NCBI GenBank assembly: GCA_031549175.1
Contig: JAVBQH010000056.1
Span: 1 to 42,931 of the forward strand
Length of the DNA stretch: 42,931 nucleotides
Direction: 5' to 3'
Source: WRIS01 sp031549175
GTDB taxonomy: Bacteria > Actinomycetota > Coriobacteriia > Coriobacteriales > Eggerthellaceae
Shown here: positions 16,088 to 24,755 of the stretch, piece by piece
Layout: the number at the start of each line of letters is the position of its first letter
How positions within the stretch are numbered: position 1 is the stretch's first letter
Notes under the pieces: generated by a model
What the model saw: only the letters and a program-made list of their open reading frames with translations
Databases searched by the model: none
Told to the model about the DNA's origin: nothing
Program-made: the position numbers and the translations under genes

Positions 16088-17206
16088 TTATCTCTGGCGT
16101 TTCAAGAAATCGGGTATGTAGTCCTCGTCAGCAAAGCGTTGCGATGGCGCAGTCGAATAGCTGGGGATGGGGGGTGCGGAGACGGGCGTGTCAAGCGGCA
16201 CGTCGGTCGGCGCGAACAGGTCCTTGCGGCCGAAGTCCATCGACGGTTGGGCAACAGGCTTGAAGCCGGTCGCAATGACCGTGATGCGGATCTCGTCGCC
16301 GAGTCCTTCGTCTATGATTTGGCCGTAGATGATATTGGCGTTCTCGTCGGCGCACGCCTCGACCGTGCGGGCGGCCTCGTCGACCTCCGTCAAGGTGAGG
16401 TCGGGTCCTCCTGCGATAGAGAAGAGCACGCGTGATGCGCCTGCGATGGAAGACTCGAGCAGCTTTGAGTTCGTTGCCTGCTGCGCTGCCTCGAGGGCCC
16501 GGTTCTCCCCTGAGGAGCGGCCGATACCCATGAGCGCGGTGCCGGCGTCTTTCATGACGGTGCGGATATCCGCAAAGTCGAGGTTGATGAGCCCGGGGAT
16601 GGTGATAAGGTCGGTGACGCCTTGTATGCCCTGACGAAGAGTGTCATCGGCTATGCGGAAGGCGTCGAGCATGCTGGTCTTCTTCTCAACGATCTCAAGC
16701 AGGCGGTCGTTGGGGATGACGATCAAGGTGTCGACCTTCTGTCCAAGCAGGTCGATTCCCTGGTCGGCCTGGTTTCTGCGCAGGCGGCCTTCGAAGCTGA
16801 ACGGCTTGGTGACGATGCCGACGGTCAGGGAGCCGATTTCCTCGCGGGCGATTTCGGCGACGATGGGGGCCGCCCCCGTGCCGGTGCCGCCGCCTTCGCC
16901 GGCGGTCACGAACACCATGTCCGCCTCTGCGAGCGCATCGCGGATCTCGTTACGGCTTTCTTCGGCAGCCTGTGCACCCACTTCCGGGTTTGCACCTGCA
17001 CCGAGGCCGCGGGTCAGCTCTTCACCGATATGGATCGTCTTGTCGGCGTCGGACATAAGTAAAGCCTGCCGGTCGGTATTGATGGCAATGAACTCCACGC
17101 CCTTGATACCGGCTTCGACCATGCGATTAACTGCATTTGTACCGCCGCCACCAACACCGACAACCTTGATGACCGCCAAATGCTCAGGACCTACATTGTT
17201 TGGCAT
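16088..17206 (-). CDS. ftsZ: Cell division GTPase FtsZ
   Basis: 372 residues. It polymerises into the Z ring that organises septal wall synthesis. The GTP-binding loop GEGGGTGTG is at 103-111 and the catalytic T7 loop NLDFAD at 208-213. The C-terminal peptide DEDYIPDFLKRQR, which contacts SepF and other partners, is intact after a short linker. The frame opens at a GTG at 17218, but the ribosome binding site GGAGG lies between that codon and the ATG at 17206, so the ATG is the start. A separate promoter lies upstream. Confidence 0.97.
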   Translation of the reverse strand: MPNNVGPEHLAVIKVVGVGGGGTNAVNRMVEAGIKGVEFIAINTDRQALLMSDADKTIHIGEELTRGLGAGANPEVGAQAAEESRNEIRDALAEADMVFVTAGEGGGTGTGAAPIVAEIAREEIGSLTVGIVTKPFSFEGRLRRNQADQGIDLLGQKVDTLIVIPNDRLLEIVEKKTSMLDAFRIADDTLRQGIQGVTDLITIPGLINLDFADIRTVMKDAGTALMGIGRSSGENRALEAAQQATNSKLLESSIAGASRVLFSIAGGPDLTLTEVDEAARTVEACADENANIIYGQIIDEGLGDEIRITVIATGFKPVAQPSMDFGRKDLFAPTDVPLDTPVSAPPIPSYSTAPSQRFADEDYIPDFLKRQR

Positions 17207-17220
17207 TGTTTCCTCCACAC

Positions 17221-17245
17221 ATGCTGCGTTTATTTATGCTGCGTT
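17221..17245 (-). repeat. Two AACGCAGCAT repeats in the ftsZ leader
   Basis: On the minus strand AACGCAGCAT occurs at 17236-17245 and 17221-17230, 15 bp apart, with a partial third copy (AAACGCAGG) just upstream near 17247-17255. They lie between the predicted ftsZ transcription start and its ribosome binding site, so they could bind a regulator or act in the RNA. Confidence 0.45.
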
Positions 17246-17278
17246 CCCTGCGTTTCGTGTGTTTACTCACGTGGGGTT

Positions 17279-17307
17279 ATTGTACACGATGATTCATCAT
17301 TTGCAAA
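17279..17307 (-). promoter_or_regulatory. Promoter of ftsZ
   Basis: On the minus strand TTTGCA (17307-17302) and TACAAT (17284-17279) are separated by exactly 17 bp. The -10 matches consensus at five of six bases. Transcription would begin near 17272, giving a leader of about 65 nt. It lies in the 163-bp gap after ftsQ, the largest gap inside the cluster, and would allow ftsZ to be raised above the wall genes. Confidence 0.5.
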
Positions 17308-17369
17308 TTGTTACTTCGGTATTGCGCAGATAAACCCGACAGGAAGCCCGTCTGCGGCCAAGGACCGCA

Positions 17370-18386
17370 TCAAGAAGTTGCCCGCCAGGTGGGTTTATCG
17401 ACCACACGTACGTTGATATAGGCGATCTTGTCCGGGTTGCTCTCCATAAGCTGCAGGCAAACCCGCTCTTTCGCCCGGATATCCTTCGCTTCGCCAAACG
17501 CGATCTCGATGCCGTTGTCGAGGATCAACGTGGTGGTCTCGGTGCCGGTGGCCGACACTTTTGCCACCTGCTCTGACAGGTTGGTCGACATGCCGTCGAC
17601 TATGGCAAGCGCATTGTTCACGTTCTGATCGTTGCAATAACCTCCCACCTGGGGAGATATGCCATAAGGAACCCCGGTGATATGAAGGGCGGAATCGGCG
17701 TCCTCGTATATCTTCGAGCTGACGGTCTTTGCTTTTTCCGAATCCCGCGCGGGGATGGACATCAGCCAGGTGCCGTCTGACGAGATCGCCCAGGTCTCTG
17801 TAGTCTGCGCATTGTTTACCGGGACGTCGACGATTGCCGCAATGGACCGCTCGGTGATGGCGAGCTCCAAGGTGTCGGGGAATACCCGGTTTATGGATGC
17901 CTCCTTGACCCAAGGCTCTTCGAGAAGGCGCTTCTGTATGCCGTCGGCATCCACCCGCAAAAGCGTCGTACCCTGCGGGACTGAGGCGAGCTCGGTCATT
18001 TCGGCCGCCGTAAGGTGCTCGACCCCCTTCACGGTGACATTCGATACCGTGAAGAGGCTGGAATTGTAGACGAAAACGCCGCCGACGACAGCCACGACGA
18101 GGAAGGCGAGGACAGCCATGATGCGCACAACGTGGCGCCGGTAGCTTTTCTGCACGCGGTGGGCCCGTCCGGCCTGTTCAAGGTCACCGATGCGGACCGA
18201 GTTCAGCCTGGCGTTCGGGGTGGCGTTGCGACTGCCTGCCGTAGAACGCGCCGAGTTATAGCTTTGGTTGGTGCGCGGTTGATTAGACCTGTTCGGACGT
18301 GTATTGGAATTTGCAGGCCGCCCGCGCGACCCTCTATTGTTCACGGAACCCGAGGAATCTGACTTCCGTCTGTAGTTCGATGCCAT
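17370..18386 (-). CDS. ftsQ: Cell division protein FtsQ/DivIB
   Basis: 338 residues. A long basic, Asn/Ser/Arg-rich cytoplasmic tail (1-85) leads to one membrane helix (about 89-109, IMAVLAFLVVAVVGGVFVY). The POTRA domain follows (SLFTVSNVTVKGVEHLTAAE), then the FtsQ beta domain (EPWVKEASINRVFPDTLEL onward). It bridges FtsL/FtsB and FtsW/FtsI at the septum. Its first 53 nt overlap the end of murB, and the ribosome binding site is weak (AAGAAG), which suggests coupling to murB translation. Confidence 0.88.
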   Translation of the reverse strand: MASNYRRKSDSSGSVNNRGSRGRPANSNTRPNRSNQPRTNQSYNSARSTAGSRNATPNARLNSVRIGDLEQAGRAHRVQKSYRRHVVRIMAVLAFLVVAVVGGVFVYNSSLFTVSNVTVKGVEHLTAAEMTELASVPQGTTLLRVDADGIQKRLLEEPWVKEASINRVFPDTLELAITERSIAAIVDVPVNNAQTTETWAISSDGTWLMSIPARDSEKAKTVSSKIYEDADSALHITGVPYGISPQVGGYCNDQNVNNALAIVDGMSTNLSEQVAKVSATGTETTTLILDNGIEIAFGEAKDIRAKERVCLQLMESNPDKIAYINVRVVDKPTWRATS

Positions 18387-19266
18387 GGTCTTCTTGTATC
18401 TTCTTTCGGATCATATCGATCAGGGTACGGATGTCTTCAGCACGCGCATTGCCGGTGTTGACGATGAAGTTTGCATGCACCGTCGACACCATCGCATCAC
18501 CTGACGTCATACCCTTCAGTCCTGCATCTTCAATAAGCTTGCCTGCTGAAAGCCCTTCCGGGTTCTTGAAGACGCTTCCGCAAGACGGGTAGTCGAGCGG
18601 CTGGGTCTTACGACGCCGGGCAAGGGATGCCTCCATTTTTTCACGAATAGCGGCCGTTGGGGCGGATTTCACAGCGATTTCGCATTCCACCACGATCTCG
18701 TCATGGGGCAGCGAGCTTGTACGGTAGCCCCACGCGATCTCCTCCCCCTTGTACATCCTCAAACCGTGGCCGGGAGAAAAGGTCGTCACGGAAACGATGG
18801 ACGAGCCAAGCCACTCGTCGCGGCTCCCCGCGTTCATCCGCACTGCGCCGCCGAGCGTGCCCGGGGTGCCCACGGCGAATTCCAGCCCCGCCACCCCGCG
18901 TTTGAAGGCTTCCTGCACGAGCGCCGCCAACGGGAAGGCGGCACCGACCGTAAAGCAGCCGTGCGCCTCGTCGAAGATGCAGCTTTTGAAATCACGTCCG
19001 AGGACGATGGCCAACCCTTCAAAGCCCTCGTCGGAGACGAGGAGGTTCGTGCCTTTTCCGAGGATAACCCAATCGATGCTCTCGGCCTGGCAGGCATCGA
19101 CGAGCTGCCTGAGGCTATGCAGCGAGTCCGCCCGCGCAAGAAAGTGTGCAGGTCCGCCTATGCGGTAGCTCGTATGCCGCGACAGGGGTTCGAAGAACTG
19201 CGCCTCGCCGTCGAAATCAGGGGCGATAAGCAAAGCCTCCAACGTGCTCGTATGACGGGCTGTCAC
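18334..19266 (-). CDS. murB: UDP-N-acetylenolpyruvoylglucosamine reductase
   Basis: 310 residues, size of a type II MurB. It reduces the enolpyruvyl group with NADPH through FAD to give UDP-MurNAc. FAD-site segments are LGKGTNLLVSDEGF and VGTPGTLGGAVRMNAG. The catalytic serine lies in SCGSVFKNPEG and the C-terminal glutamate in TEVRFLG. Translation starts at a GTG at 19266 with GAGG 6 nt upstream. It sits between murC and ftsQ. Confidence 0.95.
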   Translation of the reverse strand: MTARHTSTLEALLIAPDFDGEAQFFEPLSRHTSYRIGGPAHFLARADSLHSLRQLVDACQAESIDWVILGKGTNLLVSDEGFEGLAIVLGRDFKSCIFDEAHGCFTVGAAFPLAALVQEAFKRGVAGLEFAVGTPGTLGGAVRMNAGSRDEWLGSSIVSVTTFSPGHGLRMYKGEEIAWGYRTSSLPHDEIVVECEIAVKSAPTAAIREKMEASLARRRKTQPLDYPSCGSVFKNPEGLSAGKLIEDAGLKGMTSGDAMVSTVHANFIVNTGNARAEDIRTLIDMIRKKIQEDHGIELQTEVRFLGFREQ

Positions 19267-19344
19267 CGGGCACCTCGCAGTTGGGCCGCCCGCCTTTGCC
19301 CTCCGGTTGAAAGGAGCGTCTTCACCCGAGCCCGGCCCATGGCC

Positions 19345-20760
19345 CTAACCCTTGCCATTTTCGACGCGGCGCAAGGCGTTGACCAGTTCAGGGCCGACCG
19401 AGGTCACGTCCCCGGCACCCATGGTGATGATCATGTCCCCGGGCTCGAGCTTCTCGGCAAGGTATGGGACGACCTCGAACCTTCGAGGAACGTACGCAGT
19501 CTTCGGATGGCCGGGATGGCCGAGGACCACATCCATGAAGGTCTTCCCCGACACTCCTGGGATGGGCGTTTCCCCCGCAGGGAACACGTCCATGAAGGTT
19601 ATCGAGTCCGCCTCGTCGAAGGCGGCGCCGAACTCGTCTTTGAGGACCTCGCAAAACAGTGGTGCACGGGAATAACGATGGGGTTGGAAGAGGACGTGGA
19701 CATGCTTGAAGTCAAGCTTCTTGGCGGCCTGGATGGTCGCCGCTATCTCGGTCGGGTGGTGTGCATAGTCGTCCACCACCGTGATGCCGTTCACGGTCCC
19801 GATAAGGTCGAAGCGCCTCCGTACCCCCGAGAACCGCGCAAGCGCCGTTGCGGCTTCTTCGACAGGCAATCCCATGGCCCAGACCAGCGCAAGCACGCCG
19901 GCGGCGTTGAGCACGTTGTGGCGCCCGGGGTTTTGCATGATGCCGCCTTGGACCACGGTGCCGTCGGGCAAGCCGAGGCTGAAGTTGCTCCCGATGCCGA
20001 CTTGCCGGTAGTCGCTGATCGAGAAGTCGAATCCTTCACCAAACCCATAGCTCAGGGTCTTGACCCCGGTGTCCTTTGCAACCCTGGCCAAGGCCTTGTC
20101 CTCGCCGCAGACAACGCAGACGCCGTCTTCGGGGACCGAGGAGATGAACTCCTTGAACTTCCCATAGATCTCATCGAGGTCGCTATAGTGGTCGAGGTGG
20201 TCCACCTCGATGTTGGTGACGAGAACGGCCTGGGGGTCTAGGTAGGTGAAGGACTTGTCGCTCTCGTCGGCCTCCACGACATAATAGGGGCCTGATCCCG
20301 AGCGGGCATTGGTCGAGTACTCACGGACGATCCCGCCGATCAGGAAGCTCGGATCCTCCCCCATGGTTACGAGGGTGCTTGCAAGCATCGAGGATGACGT
20401 CGTCTTCCCATGCGTGCCCGCGACGGCAAGCGTCTGCTTGCCCCGCCCGAGCTCGGCAAGCATCTTCGCGCGGTGCCAGATGGGAAGCTGCCGCTCCTTG
20501 GCGGCCTTCAGCTCGGGGTTGTTATCAAGTATTGCCGTCGAAACGACGACCACGTCTGGTGCCGGATCCGCGATGTTCTCGGCAAAATGGCCGATGGACA
20601 CCTTGATACCGGCCTCCTTCAACTGCTTGGTATAACGGCTTTCTTTCAAATCCGAGCCGGACACCGACATTCCCTGGTCATGGGCAACACGGGCGATGCC
20701 GCTCATTCCCACCCCGCCGATGCCGATAAAATGGACGGTCTTCACACTGGTATCTGTCAT
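19345..20760 (-). CDS. murC: UDP-N-acetylmuramate--L-alanine ligase
   Basis: 471 residues. It adds the first amino acid of the stem peptide to UDP-MurNAc, using ATP. The N-terminal Rossmann fold starts VHFIGIGGVGMSG (9-21). The ATP loop is AGTHGKTTS (114-122), and the C-terminal ligase domain contains VVDDYAHHPTEI and the FQPHRYSRA segment. All key motifs are intact. It follows murG by 47 nt. Confidence 0.97.
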   Translation of the reverse strand: MTDTSVKTVHFIGIGGVGMSGIARVAHDQGMSVSGSDLKESRYTKQLKEAGIKVSIGHFAENIADPAPDVVVVSTAILDNNPELKAAKERQLPIWHRAKMLAELGRGKQTLAVAGTHGKTTSSSMLASTLVTMGEDPSFLIGGIVREYSTNARSGSGPYYVVEADESDKSFTYLDPQAVLVTNIEVDHLDHYSDLDEIYGKFKEFISSVPEDGVCVVCGEDKALARVAKDTGVKTLSYGFGEGFDFSISDYRQVGIGSNFSLGLPDGTVVQGGIMQNPGRHNVLNAAGVLALVWAMGLPVEEAATALARFSGVRRRFDLIGTVNGITVVDDYAHHPTEIAATIQAAKKLDFKHVHVLFQPHRYSRAPLFCEVLKDEFGAAFDEADSITFMDVFPAGETPIPGVSGKTFMDVVLGHPGHPKTAYVPRRFEVVPYLAEKLEPGDMIITMGAGDVTSVGPELVNALRRVENGKG

Positions 20761-20807
20761 AGAGTTCCTTGGGGATCGCGTATCTCTTCTTGGGCATTGT
20801 ACCTATT

Positions 20808-21908
20808 CTATGCGCCCATGCCCGGGGCTTCCACAACATCTGCCAATCTGGATGCCGCATCCGCCGCCCCAAGCCCCGCGGCCCGCTCCCGCATCGATGC
20901 GCGCAGGCGGGGGTCGTCGATCATCTCGAAAAGCTTCTCGGCGAACACGGGCGTCCCCAATCGGTCGTCGGCGACCATGGAGGCCGCCCCACGCTCTACA
21001 AGGGACTTCGCATTGGTCGTCTGATGGTCGTCGGTTGCATACGGGAAGGGGACCAGCAAGGCGGGTACCTGCCGGGCGGATATCTCTGCAAGCGACGTTG
21101 CCCCCGCACGTGCAAGCACCATATCCGATGCGGCGAGCAAGGCCCCCATGTCATCGTAGTAGCCGAACACCTTCCACCGTTTCTGTTCCTCGGCGTCAAG
21201 CGCCAGGGCTTCCACGACGCCGTCGAGCTCCCTAGGTCCTGCAACATGGGCGATGGCAAGCTTTGGGCGGGAAAGGAGCGTGTCTTTCAATGCGACGACG
21301 GCCTCGTTTATGTGCCGGGCGCCCTGGCTGCCTCCGAAGACCAGCAGCAAAGTGCTTCCATCGGGCACATCGAGCAACCGCCGCCCTTCTGCCCGGGTCG
21401 CCTCGAGCACCGATGAGCGCACCGGGTTTCCCGTGACCACGATCCTGGCCTTCGTATTCACGCCCTCGGCGGCCTCGGCGTAGGTAAGGGCAAGGGCGGC
21501 GGCCTGCTTTGCCAGGTATTTGTTGGCAAGTCCCATAACGGAGTTCTGCTCGTGGACGACGACGGGAATGCCGAGTGCCTTTGCCGCCCGTCCGACGGGG
21601 ATGCAGACATAGCCCCCGAAGCAGACAACGGCGTCAGGCGCCAAGTCTGAAAGCCACCGCTTTGCCGCCGAGGTGCTTTTTGCCGTTTTCGAGACCGCGC
21701 TGACCAAGGTGGCAGGATGAGCCCGGTCGAAGCCCTTGGCCTCGAAGGGCGAAAAGGGGATGCCTGCCTTGCCCACGAGGCCCGCCTCAACCCCATCCGG
21801 CGTCCCTGCAAAATAAACCTCATGGCCGCGGTCGAGCAAGACCTCCGCCAGCGCCAGTGCGGGATTGATGTGCCCCGCCGTGCCTCCGCCTGATAAGACC
21901 ACCAACAT
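20808..21908 (-). CDS. murG: Undecaprenyl-diphospho-muramoylpentapeptide N-acetylglucosaminyltransferase
   Basis: 366 residues. It converts lipid I to lipid II on the inner face of the membrane. GT-B fold landmarks are LSGGGTAGHINPALA near the start, HEQNSVMGLANKYLA, and the C-terminal LVFGGSQGARHIN with a later LARAGATSLAEI that binds UDP-GlcNAc. AGGAG lies before the ATG, inside the last codons of ftsW. Confidence 0.97.
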   Translation of the reverse strand: MLVVLSGGGTAGHINPALALAEVLLDRGHEVYFAGTPDGVEAGLVGKAGIPFSPFEAKGFDRAHPATLVSAVSKTAKSTSAAKRWLSDLAPDAVVCFGGYVCIPVGRAAKALGIPVVVHEQNSVMGLANKYLAKQAAALALTYAEAAEGVNTKARIVVTGNPVRSSVLEATRAEGRRLLDVPDGSTLLLVFGGSQGARHINEAVVALKDTLLSRPKLAIAHVAGPRELDGVVEALALDAEEQKRWKVFGYYDDMGALLAASDMVLARAGATSLAEISARQVPALLVPFPYATDDHQTTNAKSLVERGAASMVADDRLGTPVFAEKLFEMIDDPRLRASMRERAAGLGAADAASRLADVVEAPGMGA

Positions 21909-21911
21909 CGC

Positions 21912-23273
21912 CTATCTCCTATCTCGAGGGCCGTTTCCCGAAGACGGCCTTTTCGACCTTGTGCGGCCGTCCGCCCTCCCCGAGGCGCCTGCTGGGGATT
22001 GGCTGCGGCTTTGTGCGGCCTTCCTCTGGCCGGGTGGGTGCGGGGGCTCGGCGCGGACGACCCTCAGATCCGCCCGCCGCTGCTCGTAGATGCTGGGTGC
22101 CGAAGACGCCTGGCTGACCGACAGGATCAAGCCAAGCATGATCATGCTCGCAATGAGAGAGGAGCCCCCCGACGAGATGAAGGGCAGGGGCTTGCCGGTG
22201 GTGGGCAGGACGCCGATCACACAGCCGATGTTCAAGAAGGCCTGGAAGACGACCATGGCGGTGAAGCTGCCTGCAATCATGGTGCCCAGGTTGTCGGGCG
22301 CCGTGCGGGCTATGCGCATGCCTGCGACCAGGAAGACGAGGAACAAGGCGATGACCCCCAAAGCCCCGATAAGGCCCAGCTCCTCCCCTATGATCGCGAA
22401 TATGAAATCGGTTTCAGCCTCAGGGAGGTACAGGTACTTTTCCCGCGAGTTGCCCAGCCCGACGCCGAACAGCCCGCCTTCTGAAAAGGCGTAGAACGAA
22501 TGGATCAGCTGGTATCCCGCCCCATAATGGTCGCTCCAGGGATTGAAGAAGATGAACCGGTCTTGCCGATATCCCACGGTCGAGGCAATGAGGGCAAGCA
22601 CGAGGCCCGCGACCAAGGTAGCGACAACGACCTTGAGGGGCACCTCGCCAAGCCACATGACCATCAGTATTCCGGCAGCGCAGATCAGCGTAGTACCGAG
22701 GTCGGACTGGGTGAGGTAGAGAAGCCCCAGGGGCAACACGATAAGCACAAAGACATGTACGAACACGGCGCGTGGGCCAAGCGTGCCGTTCCTGAAATCG
22801 AAGAGGATCCTTGCCGCCATGAGGATGAAGGCGATCTTGGCAAACTCAGCCGGCTGCAGGCTTACCGGCCCTATGTTGACCCATCTTTGCGCCCCCAGGC
22901 CGACGGTGCCGATGGCGGCGGTCAGGATCAGCAGGAACACCGTGGTCCCCCACACGATCCAGACCAAGGGGCCCATCCAGGCGTAGTAGGGCACGAGTTT
23001 CCAGACAACAAGGCAGGCCGCGATGCCGACAACGGCAAACCCCAGCTGTTTTACAAGGTAGCTTGCGTGGCTTACCCCTTCGTCGATCGCAGCGATCGAC
23101 GAGGCAGAATACACCATGACGAAGCCGATAAGCAGCAGGGCAAGCGTGCACAGCAGCAATGCCAGGCGCGGCCCCATGATTTCGGCCGACACCGGACCCC
23201 TTGCCTTTCCTTGGGGTGACGAGGCAGGCTGGGGGTAGGTTGAGGCCGCCTTGTTCTTCGCAGTCCCAAACAT
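21912..23273 (-). CDS. ftsW: Septal peptidoglycan polymerase FtsW (SEDS family)
   Basis: 453 residues with about ten membrane helices. It polymerises lipid II into glycan strands together with FtsI. The first helix contains GFVMVYSASS, followed later by QPAEFAKIAFILMAAR, DLGTTLI and the C-terminal PTTGKPLPFISSGGSSLI signature. The cytoplasmic tail after the last helix is about 60 residues, rich in Arg, Ser and Pro. It starts 6 nt after murD. Confidence 0.95.
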   Translation of the reverse strand: MFGTAKNKAASTYPQPASSPQGKARGPVSAEIMGPRLALLLCTLALLLIGFVMVYSASSIAAIDEGVSHASYLVKQLGFAVVGIAACLVVWKLVPYYAWMGPLVWIVWGTTVFLLILTAAIGTVGLGAQRWVNIGPVSLQPAEFAKIAFILMAARILFDFRNGTLGPRAVFVHVFVLIVLPLGLLYLTQSDLGTTLICAAGILMVMWLGEVPLKVVVATLVAGLVLALIASTVGYRQDRFIFFNPWSDHYGAGYQLIHSFYAFSEGGLFGVGLGNSREKYLYLPEAETDFIFAIIGEELGLIGALGVIALFLVFLVAGMRIARTAPDNLGTMIAGSFTAMVVFQAFLNIGCVIGVLPTTGKPLPFISSGGSSLIASMIMLGLILSVSQASSAPSIYEQRRADLRVVRAEPPHPPGQRKAAQSRSQSPAGASGRADGRTRSKRPSSGNGPRDRR

Positions 23274-23279
23274 AGGGCG

Positions 23280-24755
23280 TCAGACCCCCCGCTCAAGCGA
23301 TCGCGTTTTGACTATCTGCTTGAACGTATCGCCGCGATGCTCGAACGAGTCGAATGCATCGAAGGATGCGCAGGCCGGGGACAAGACGATCGCATCGCCT
23401 GGTTCCGCCGCCTCCAAGGCGCAGTCAAGCGCGTCCTCGAGGCTTTGGCGAAGATACCGGGGGACCGGCGCATCCGCGAACGCCTCGAAGAAGCGCTTTC
23501 CGGCTGCCCCGAAGCAGACGACCGCCTTGCAATGCGCTGCAGCGCAGGCGACGAGCGCCTCCAGATCGGTATCCTTGTCAAAGCCGCCTAGAAGGGCTAT
23601 AGGCCGGTCGTCGCCGAAGGCCACAAAGGCCTTGCATGCGGCATCGACGTTGGTCGCCTTAGAATCGTTGTAGCAAGAGATTCCCTGTATGGTCCCGCAG
23701 GGCTCGATCCTATGCTCGAGCGGCTTGAAGGACCTCAAAGCCCGTGAGATGGAATCGGACGGCTGGCCGAAGGCGAGCGCCACGGTGGCGGCGGCAAGGG
23801 CGTTGGCCACATTGTGCCTGCCTTTGACCTGCAGTTCATCAGTGGAGCAGAAGACATGATCCACACCATGGAACTCGACGTGGAGCACGGTGTCCTCCAG
23901 ATAGGCGGCATGCGTGGATCCGCATGCCTTTCTCATGCTTACGTCAAGCCCCGCCTTCGCGCCGATGGGCACATAGTCGAAGCCGCGCTCGTCATCGTCT
24001 GCGGCCTTAAGGCGCTTTACGATCCTGCGCGTCTCCTCGTCGGTTGCGTCAAGGATGGCGAGTGCCGGCTCTGCTTCGCCGAGATGGGCGAACAGCTTCT
24101 CTTTTGCCTTGACGTAAGCTTCGAAGCTGCCATGCCAAGACAGGTGGTCCGGCGTGATGTTGAGCAATACGGCCACATTCGGGGTAAAAAGGGCTGTCGA
24201 GGCAAGCTGGTAGGATGAGAGTTCGGCGACATAGATGTCGGTTGCCCCCGCTGCCACGGCCTCGATACAGGTGTCCCCGATGTTTCCCACGGCGGATGCG
24301 CGCATGCCCGCCTCCTGCAATAAGTGTGCGGCCAGGGCGGTCGTCGTGGTCTTCCCGTTCGTCCCCGAAATCGCAACCCAGGACGCGTCGTCAGCACTTT
24401 CACGCCAGGCGAACTCGACTTCGCCGACAAGCTCGTCACAGGCCTCCCGGGCACTTTGATAGAAAGGGCTGAACTGGGATATTCCCGGACTTGCTATACA
24501 GAGGTCGTAATGGCCTCGCACTTCGAATTCGTTGCTGACGACCTCGATTCCAGCTGCTTCGAGGGACCGGGCGGATTCCTCGGAACAGGCATCGGCCTTG
24601 CCCGCGTATACTGTGATGCCCTCCACCCGCGACCCGGCCTCCACCAGGTAGTCGCAGACGGCGATGCCGCTCTTCCCCAGACCGAGAATAAGAACACGCC
24701 CGATAACCGATGGGGCGTGTTTTTTGCCGGGCAACATGTCGCTGCGGGTGGGCAT
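23280..24755 (-). CDS. murD: UDP-N-acetylmuramoyl-L-alanine--D-glutamate ligase
   Basis: 491 residues. It adds D-Glu to the stem peptide. The N-terminal fold contains VLILGLGKSGIA (21-32) and the ATP loop is GTNGKTTTT (131-139). NITPDHLSWHGSFEAYVKAK holds the family histidine and the carbamylated lysine, and LEHRIEP and SKATNVDA follow. A short extension of about 18 residues precedes the first strand. The ATG directly follows the mraY stop codon. Confidence 0.96.
   Translation of the reverse strand: MPTRSDMLPGKKHAPSVIGRVLILGLGKSGIAVCDYLVEAGSRVEGITVYAGKADACSEESARSLEAAGIEVVSNEFEVRGHYDLCIASPGISQFSPFYQSAREACDELVGEVEFAWRESADDASWVAISGTNGKTTTTALAAHLLQEAGMRASAVGNIGDTCIEAVAAGATDIYVAELSSYQLASTALFTPNVAVLLNITPDHLSWHGSFEAYVKAKEKLFAHLGEAEPALAILDATDEETRRIVKRLKAADDDERGFDYVPIGAKAGLDVSMRKACGSTHAAYLEDTVLHVEFHGVDHVFCSTDELQVKGRHNVANALAAATVALAFGQPSDSISRALRSFKPLEHRIEPCGTIQGISCYNDSKATNVDAACKAFVAFGDDRPIALLGGFDKDTDLEALVACAAAHCKAVVCFGAAGKRFFEAFADAPVPRYLRQSLEDALDCALEAAEPGDAIVLSPACASFDAFDSFEHRGDTFKQIVKTRSLERGV

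Noticed and set aside
18703..20241. Plus-strand open frame of 512 codons opposite murB and murC
   Set aside because: It is antisense to two genes with intact catalytic motifs and shows no domain of its own.
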